From Amycolatopsis orientalis DSM 43388 (GTDB taxonomy: Bacteria; Actinomycetota; Actinomycetes; Mycobacteriales; Pseudonocardiaceae): a DNA stretch of 64,000 nucleotides. Position 1 is the first letter of the stretch. Each line of letters starts with the position of its first letter. The position numbers and the translations under genes are program-made. Positions 57,319 to 64,000 of this stretch are shown here, piece after piece. The stretch spans positions 62,001 through 126,000 of the forward strand of contig NZ_ASXG01000077.1 of NCBI RefSeq assembly GCF_000411975.1. Direction: 5' to 3'. The notes below the pieces were generated by a model. That model was not told where the DNA came from and searched no databases. It was given only the letters and a program-made list of their open reading frames with translations.

Positions 57319-57471
57319 ATGGACGGCAGCGAGAACGTCGACCAGCCGGGGGACAAGAAGACCGGCGGCAGCCATGCCGCGCCGGAGGGGGCTGGAGTGC
57401 ACCCGCTGATCGATCTGTCGCGCGACCCCAACCCGGGCAAGCCCGACCACGCGAAGCCGGACGAGGACTGA
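57319..57471 (+). CDS. small hydrophilic hypothetical protein
   Basis: This 50-residue frame begins MDGSENVDQPGDKKTGG and ends KPDHAKPDED, with a GAGGAGG site six bases before the ATG. It is rich in Asp, Gly, Pro and Lys and is probably disordered. It is followed by a terminator hairpin, which supports a real transcript. No family is recognised. Confidence 0.5.
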   Translation: MDGSENVDQPGDKKTGGSHAAPEGAGVHPLIDLSRDPNPGKPDHAKPDED

Positions 57472-57478
57472 CCCGCGG

Positions 57479-57514
57479 CCCGGCCCGGCGGGTGCACGCC
57501 GCCGGGCCGGGTTT
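57479..57514 (+). terminator. terminator after the small hypothetical gene
   Basis: A 13-bp perfect stem (57479-57491 with 57499-57511) around a 7-nt loop ends in a short TTT. It isolates the str operon from upstream transcription. Confidence 0.75.
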
Positions 57515-58032
57515 CGCGCTCCGTCCCGGTGAGGCGATCGTCACCCCCGGGACCCGCTCCATTGTGGAGCCTCCGGCGGCTCTTCTCCTTGCCGCCGACG
57601 AATTTCTCTCGCGTTTTTGACGCCGCCGCGAGCCGCTCCGGGTCCTCCGGCGAAGGACGCTCGCCGCGAGTCCATTCCTTGGTCGCACCGTCTCGCCAGG
57701 CGAACCGGAATGCGCTCTGACCGCGGCGACCCGCTCGGGAATAGCGTCCCGCGACGGCGCGTTCTGTATGCCGGGAAGTCCCGCGCGGCACCGGCCCGAG
57801 GCCCCGATCTGGGGTTACGATGACCGGTCGGCGACCGTAGCGACCCCCCGCCCGGACCGCTCCGCGAGCGGACGGGTATCTTTGGAGACCGTGCCCGGCA
57901 GGCGTCGGGCCGCTCCGCGTGCCGTTGGGCATGAGCGGGGTGCTTTTGCACCCGGTTCACCGGCCTCGCCACGTGGGGTTCCGACGGAAAATCCCTCCGG
58001 GAAGTTACCGGTCGCGAGACCGTGACGCGGGC
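57515..58032 (+). other. intergenic region upstream of rpsL
   Basis: No supported gene. It should hold the str operon promoter; TACGAT near 57817 and TATCTT near 57880 could be -10 elements, but neither has a good -35 partner. A CCGCTC/GAGCGG hairpin occurs near 57858-57872. Confidence 0.4.
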
Positions 58033-58060
58033 CGACACGCCCGACCGCGGGGACCGGTGA
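58033..58060 (+). promoter_or_regulatory. conserved leader block before rpsL (copy 1)
   Basis: This 28-nt block begins CGACACGCCCGACCGCG and is identical to 62703-62730 except at two positions. It lies 39 nt before the rpsL start. Two copies in the leaders of two ribosomal protein operons suggest a shared cis-acting RNA or DNA element. Confidence 0.65.
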
Positions 58061-58099
58061 AGACACGAAGAAGCAAGATCACGACAGGAAGCTGGTCCA

Positions 58100-58474
58100 T
58101 TGCCCACGATCCAGCAGCTGGTCCGCAAGGGCCGCCAGGACAAGGCTGCCAAGCAGAAGACCGCGGCCCTCAAGGGGAGCCCGCAGCGTCGTGGCGTGTG
58201 CACCCGCGTGTACACCACGACCCCGAAGAAGCCGAACTCGGCCCTGCGCAAGGTTGCTCGTGTGAAGCTGACCAGCGGCATCGAGGTCACCGCATACATC
58301 CCCGGTGAGGGTCACAACCTCCAGGAGCACTCGATGGTGCTCGTGCGCGGCGGTCGTGTGAAGGACCTGCCGGGTGTTCGGTACAAGATCATCCGCGGTT
58401 CGCTCGACACCCAGGGTGTGAAGAACCGCAAGCAGGCGCGCAGCCGGTACGGCGCGAAGAAGGAGAAGAGCTAA
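58100..58474 (+). CDS. rpsL: 30S ribosomal protein S12
   Basis: This 124-residue protein starts at TTG and reads [15 protein letters not shown]. The decoding-centre region [15 protein letters not shown] keeps Lys43, and the second conserved loop [13 protein letters not shown] keeps its Lys, so the streptomycin-resistance positions are wild type. First gene of the str operon; it overlaps rpsG by one base (TAATG). Confidence 0.98.
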   Translation: MPTIQQLVRKGRQDKAAKQKTAALKGSPQRRGVCTRVYTTTPKKPNSALRKVARVKLTSGIEVTAYIPGEGHNLQEHSMVLVRGGRVKDLPGVRYKIIRGSLDTQGVKNRKQARSRYGAKKEKS

Positions 58475-58944
58475 TGCCTCGCAAGGGTCCGGCGCCGAAG
58501 CGGCCGCTGATCTCCGACCCCGTCTACGCCTCCCCGCTGGTCACCCAGCTGGTGAACAAGGTGCTGAAGGACGGCAAGCGGTCCCTGGCCGAGCGCATCG
58601 TGTACGGCGCGCTGGAAGGCGCTCGCGAGAAGACCGGCACCGACCCGGTCGTCACGCTGAAGCGCGCGCTCGACAACGTGAAGCCCACCATCGAGGTGAA
58701 GAGCCGCCGCGTCGGTGGCGCCACCTACCAGGTGCCGATCGAGGTCAAGCCCGGCCGCTCCACCACGCTGGCCCTGCGCTGGCTGGTCTCCTTCTCGCAG
58801 CAGCGCCGCGAGAAGACGATGATCGAGCGTCTGCAGAACGAGCTGCTGGACGCGAGCAACGGCCTTGGCGCCAGCGTCAAGCGCCGCGAAGACACGCACA
58901 AGATGGCCGAGTCCAACAAGGCCTTCGCGCACTACCGCTGGTGA
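58474..58944 (+). CDS. rpsG: 30S ribosomal protein S7
   Basis: This 156-residue protein begins [18 protein letters not shown] and contains the S7 signature region ([20 protein letters not shown]). It nucleates assembly of the 30S head and often represses the str operon. It overlaps rpsL and lies 63 nt before fusA. Confidence 0.98.
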   Translation: MPRKGPAPKRPLISDPVYASPLVTQLVNKVLKDGKRSLAERIVYGALEGAREKTGTDPVVTLKRALDNVKPTIEVKSRRVGGATYQVPIEVKPGRSTTLALRWLVSFSQQRREKTMIERLQNELLDASNGLGASVKRREDTHKMAESNKAFAHYRW

Positions 58945-59007
58945 TGACCGCCCGGCTGCCGATAGAAGCCATGCCGGGCCCCACGTTCGAGACAGGGGAA
59001 CATTCTC

Positions 59008-61107
<2,100 letters not shown>

Positions 61108-61233
61108 TCCCCTCCGCTCGCGGGCTTAAGGAACACTCCTGACCGTCCGCAGCACGACGAAGAACGAATCGGGGGCCGGCAGCCACGTCGGCCCCCGGGC
61201 ACAAAGCGAAATCCAGTCCAGGAGGACATTCCA

Positions 61234-62427
61234 GTGGCGAAGGCGAAGTTCGAGCGGAGCAAGCCGCACGTCAACATCGGCACCATCGGTCACGTCGACC
61301 ACGGCAAGACCACGCTGACCGCGGCGATCACCAAGGTTCTGCACGACGCGTACCCGGAGCTGAACGAGGCCCGTGCGTTCGACCAGATCGACAACGCGCC
61401 GGAAGAGAAGCAGCGCGGTATCACGATCAACATCTCGCACGTCGAGTACCAGACCGAGAAGCGGCACTACGCGCACGTGGACGCCCCCGGTCACGCTGAC
61501 TACATCAAGAACATGATCACCGGTGCCGCGCAGATGGACGGCGCGATCCTGGTGGTCGCGGCGACCGACGGCCCGATGCCGCAGACCCGCGAGCACGTGC
61601 TGCTGGCCCGCCAGGTCGGCGTGCCCTACATCGTCGTGGCGCTGAACAAGGCCGACATGGTCGACGACGAGGAAATCCTCGAGCTCGTCGAGCTGGAGGT
61701 CCGCGAGCTGCTGTCCTCGCAGGAGTTCCCGGGCGACGACGCGCCGGTCGTGCGCGTGTCCGGCCTCAAGGCCCTCGAGGGCGACCAGAAGTGGGCCGAC
61801 GCCGTGCTCGAGCTGATGCACGCCGTCGACGACAACGTGCCGGACCCGGTGCGTGAGCTCGACAAGCCGTTCCTGATGCCGATCGAGGACGTCTTCACCA
61901 TCACCGGTCGCGGCACCGTCGTGACCGGTCGCGTGGAGCGCGGCCAGGTCAACGTGAACGAAGAGGTCGAGATCGTGGGTATCCGCGAGAAGTCGACCAA
62001 GACCACCGTCACCGGTGTCGAGATGTTCCGCAAGCTGCTCGACTCGGGCCAGGCGGGCGACAACGTCGGCCTCCTGCTCCGCGGCATCAAGCGCGAGGAC
62101 GTCGAGCGCGGCCAGGTCGTCGTGAAGCCGGGCACCACCACCCCGCACACCGAGTTCGAGGGCCGGGTCTACATCCTGTCCAAGGACGAGGGCGGCCGGC
62201 ACACCCCGTTCTTCAACAACTACCGCCCGCAGTTCTACTTCCGCACCACGGACGTGACCGGCGTCGTGACCCTCCCCGAGGGCACCGAGATGGTCATGCC
62301 GGGCGACAACACGGACATCAGCGTCGTGCTGATCCAGCCGGTCGCCATGGACGAGGGTCTGCGCTTCGCCATCCGCGAGGGTGGCCGGACCGTCGGCGCG
62401 GGCCAGGTTACCAAGATCATCAAGTGA
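61234..62427 (+). CDS. tuf: elongation factor Tu
   Basis: This 397-residue GTPase delivers aminoacyl-tRNA to the ribosome. G1 is [11 protein letters not shown]3 DAPGHADY and G4 [19 protein letters not shown] marks switch I. The GTG start is preceded by an AGGAGGA site. It lies 126 nt after fusA and ends at a strong hairpin. Confidence 0.98.
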   Translation: MAKAKFERSKPHVNIGTIGHVDHGKTTLTAAITKVLHDAYPELNEARAFDQIDNAPEEKQRGITINISHVEYQTEKRHYAHVDAPGHADYIKNMITGAAQMDGAILVVAATDGPMPQTREHVLLARQVGVPYIVVALNKADMVDDEEILELVELEVRELLSSQEFPGDDAPVVRVSGLKALEGDQKWADAVLELMHAVDDNVPDPVRELDKPFLMPIEDVFTITGRGTVVTGRVERGQVNVNEEVEIVGIREKSTKTTVTGVEMFRKLLDSGQAGDNVGLLLRGIKREDVERGQVVVKPGTTTPHTEFEGRVYILSKDEGGRHTPFFNNYRPQFYFRTTDVTGVVTLPEGTEMVMPGDNTDISVVLIQPVAMDEGLRFAIREGGRTVGAGQVTKIIK

Positions 62428-62433
62428 CGTCGG

Positions 62434-62473
62434 CGCCCTGAACTCGGGCCAATACACCCCCGAGTTCAGGGCG
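62434..62473 (+). terminator. hairpin terminator after tuf
   Basis: A 15-bp perfect stem (62434-62448 with 62459-62473) around a 10-nt loop begins six bases after the tuf stop codon. There is no T tract, so it may act with Rho or as an RNA-end stabiliser. Confidence 0.75.
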
Positions 62474-62702
62474 TCAACTCACGTGTGCGACACTATTCAG
62501 GTTGCTCGTCCTGGGGCGGCCGAATCCTTACGGGTTCCGGCCGCCCTGGCACGAGTGGCCACGGTCCGTGGAGCTCTTCCTTCGGGTGAGGCTAGCGGGC
62601 AAAGGCCAGTAGGGACGACCTTCGGGTGGGCCCGCGGCCTCCTCACGTAGAGGAAGACCAGGCAAGACGACGATCCTTAGGGATCCGTCTGTGCGGCGGG
62701 CG
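62474..62702 (+). other. intergenic region upstream of rpsJ
   Basis: No supported gene. It should contain the S10 operon promoter; TATTCA near 62491 is a possible -10 element with no convincing -35. Confidence 0.4.
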
Positions 62703-62730
62703 CGACACGCCCGACCGCGTGGACCGGGGA
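62703..62730 (+). promoter_or_regulatory. conserved leader block before rpsJ (copy 2)
   Basis: This 28-nt block matches the one before rpsL (58033-58060) at 26 of 28 positions. It lies 84 nt before the rpsJ start, at a different spacing from copy 1, so it is unlikely to be a simple ribosome-binding element. Confidence 0.65.
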
Positions 62731-62814
62731 CAGGGCCGTTGAACTGCTGAAACCCGGGTTCCGGCCCAGGTTGACGAGACAAAGCGGCACGAGACGACAA
62801 GGAACGCAGCCACC

Positions 62815-63120
62815 ATGGCGGGACAGAAGATCCGCATCCGGCTCAAGGCCTACGACCACGAGGCGATCGACACCTCGGCGCGCAAGATCGTGGAAACGGT
62901 CACGCGCACCGGCGCCCGTGTTGTCGGGCCGGTGCCGCTGCCTACCGAGAAGAACGTTTACTGCGTCATCCGCTCGCCGCACAAGTACAAGGACTCGCGC
63001 GAGCACTTCGAGATGCGCACGCACAAGCGTCTGATCGACATCCTCGACCCGACGCCGAAGACGGTGGACGCGCTCATGCGCATCGACCTTCCGGCGAGCG
63101 TCGACGTCAACATCCAGTAA
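62815..63120 (+). CDS. rpsJ: 30S ribosomal protein S10 (NusE)
   Basis: This 101-residue protein begins [20 protein letters not shown] and carries the S10 signature around [20 protein letters not shown]. It also serves as NusE in antitermination. First gene of the S10 operon; rplC follows after 30 nt. Confidence 0.98.
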   Translation: MAGQKIRIRLKAYDHEAIDTSARKIVETVTRTGARVVGPVPLPTEKNVYCVIRSPHKYKDSREHFEMRTHKRLIDILDPTPKTVDALMRIDLPASVDVNIQ

Positions 63121-63150
63121 GCGTTGGGCGAGCGGCGGAGATAAGAACTC

Positions 63151-63801
63151 ATGTCTGACAGGCAAATGAAGGGCATCCTGGGCACCAAGCTCGGCATGAC
63201 CCAGGTCTTCGACGAACAGAACCGGGTCGTCCCGGTCACTGTCGTCAAGGCCGGTCCGAACGTGGTGACCCAGGTCCGGACCACCGAGAAGGACGGCTAC
63301 GCGGCCGTGCAGCTGGCGTTCGGCGCGGTCGACCCGCGCAAGGTGAACAAGCCGCGCACCGGCCACTTCGAGAAGGCGGGCGTGACGCCGCGCCGGCACC
63401 TCGCCGAGCTGCGCACCACCGACGCCGAGACCTACGAGGTCGGCCAGGAGATCACCGCCGAGGTGTTCGAGGCCGGCACCACGGTCGACGTGACCGGGAC
63501 CAGCAAGGGCAAGGGCTACGCCGGTGTCATGAAGCGCCACGGCTTCAAGGGCCAGGGCGCGAGCCACGGTGCGCAGGCCGTGCACCGCAAGCCGGGTTCC
63601 ATCGGCGGCTGCGCCACGCCGGGCCGCGTGTTCAAGGGCCTGCGGATGGCGGGCCGGATGGGTAGCGACCGGGTCACCACGCAGGGCCTGACCGTGCACG
63701 CGGTGCGTGCCGAGGACGGCCTGCTGCTGATCAAGGGCGCGGTGCCCGGTCCCAAGGGCGGCCTGCTGTTCGTGCGCAGCGCCGCGAAGGGTGGTAACTG
63801 A
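63151..63801 (+). CDS. rplC: 50S ribosomal protein L3
   Basis: This 216-residue protein begins [20 protein letters not shown] and contains the central loop region [20 protein letters not shown] that reaches the peptidyl transferase centre. It ends two bases before the rplD start. Confidence 0.98.
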   Translation: MSDRQMKGILGTKLGMTQVFDEQNRVVPVTVVKAGPNVVTQVRTTEKDGYAAVQLAFGAVDPRKVNKPRTGHFEKAGVTPRRHLAELRTTDAETYEVGQEITAEVFEAGTTVDVTGTSKGKGYAGVMKRHGFKGQGASHGAQAVHRKPGSIGGCATPGRVFKGLRMAGRMGSDRVTTQGLTVHAVRAEDGLLLIKGAVPGPKGGLLFVRSAAKGGN

Positions 63802-63803
63802 CG

Positions 63804-64000
63804 ATGACGAGCGTCGAGCTGAAGACCCCGGCCGGTAAAGCCGACGGCACCGTCGAGCTCCCCGGGGAGATCTTCGACGTGCAGGCCAACGTCGCGCTGA
63901 TGCACCAGGTCGTGGTGGCCCAGCTGGCCGCCGCGCGCCAGGGCACGCACGACACGAAGACCCGCGGTGAGGTCTCCGGTGGCGGCAAGAAGCCGTACCG
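63804..64000 (+). CDS. rplD: 50S ribosomal protein L4, N-terminal part (cut by window end)
   Basis: The first 65 codons are present, reading [20 protein letters not shown] and ending GGGKKPY near the window end. The [20 protein letters not shown] segment is typical of L4. The gene continues beyond position 64000. Confidence 0.95.
   Translation, partial: MTSVELKTPAGKADGTVELPGEIFDVQANVALMHQVVVAQLAAARQGTHDTKTRGEVSGGGKKPY

Overview
The window is GC-rich, gene-dense chromosomal DNA from an actinomycete. It most likely comes from the Pseudonocardiales, and an Amycolatopsis-type organism is my best guess. The basis is codon usage with G or C at nearly every third position, many GTG and TTG starts, and the gene order tRNA-Thr, tRNA-Met, rpmG, hadA, hadB ... 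tRNA-Trp, secE, nusG, rplK, rplA ... rplJ, rplL, which mirrors the mycobacterial chromosome. The species assignment is inference.

Layout. Positions 1-11.9 kb hold tRNA-Tyr, yajQ, two exported proteins, rmlA, Lon protease with two tandem SAM-dependent methyltransferases and a GNAT enzyme on the minus strand, and a membrane GGDEF-EAL protein broken by a frameshift. Positions 11.9-21.9 kb hold tRNA-Thr, tRNA-Met, rpmG, hadAB, tRNA-Trp, secE-nusG, rplK-rplA and rplJ-rplL, interrupted by accessory enzymes. Positions 22.3-33.8 kb are one tightly coupled Mce transporter operon: ATPase, two permeases, six Mce proteins and two Mce-associated proteins. Positions 33.9-42.6 kb carry a chorismate mutase and rpoB-rpoC. 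Positions 42.6-51.3 kb are an accessory island with two parallel cassettes (YbaB-like, EspC-like, large WXG-type helical protein, membrane protein), a zinc-ribbon protein and an extra membrane paralogue. Positions 51.5-56.8 kb form a locus preceded by a 26-codon leader peptide and a terminator hairpin: a secreted beta-propeller, a CopD-like membrane protein, two small exported proteins and an MmpS-like protein. Positions 56.8-64 kb hold a GNAT gene, a small hypothetical gene and the str and S10 operons (rpsL, rpsG, fusA, tuf, rpsJ, rplC, start of rplD).

How the parts work together. Most of the window is the transcription and translation core, with regulatory RNA visible as an L10 leader and as a near-identical 28-nt block in the leaders of both rpsL and rpsJ. 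The Mce operon should build a lipid importer whose ATPase is encoded at the head of its own operon. The two YbaB/EspC/WXG cassettes look like type VII secretion cargo modules, but no secretion machinery is present here. The beta-propeller locus is the best candidate for an undescribed system. Its leader peptide matches a family I associate with sulfur-responsive control in actinomycetes, and its products are nearly all exported or membrane-bound.

Sequence quality. Two genes are disrupted by single-base changes in short homopolymers (near 10390 and at 43423-43428). These may be sequencing errors.
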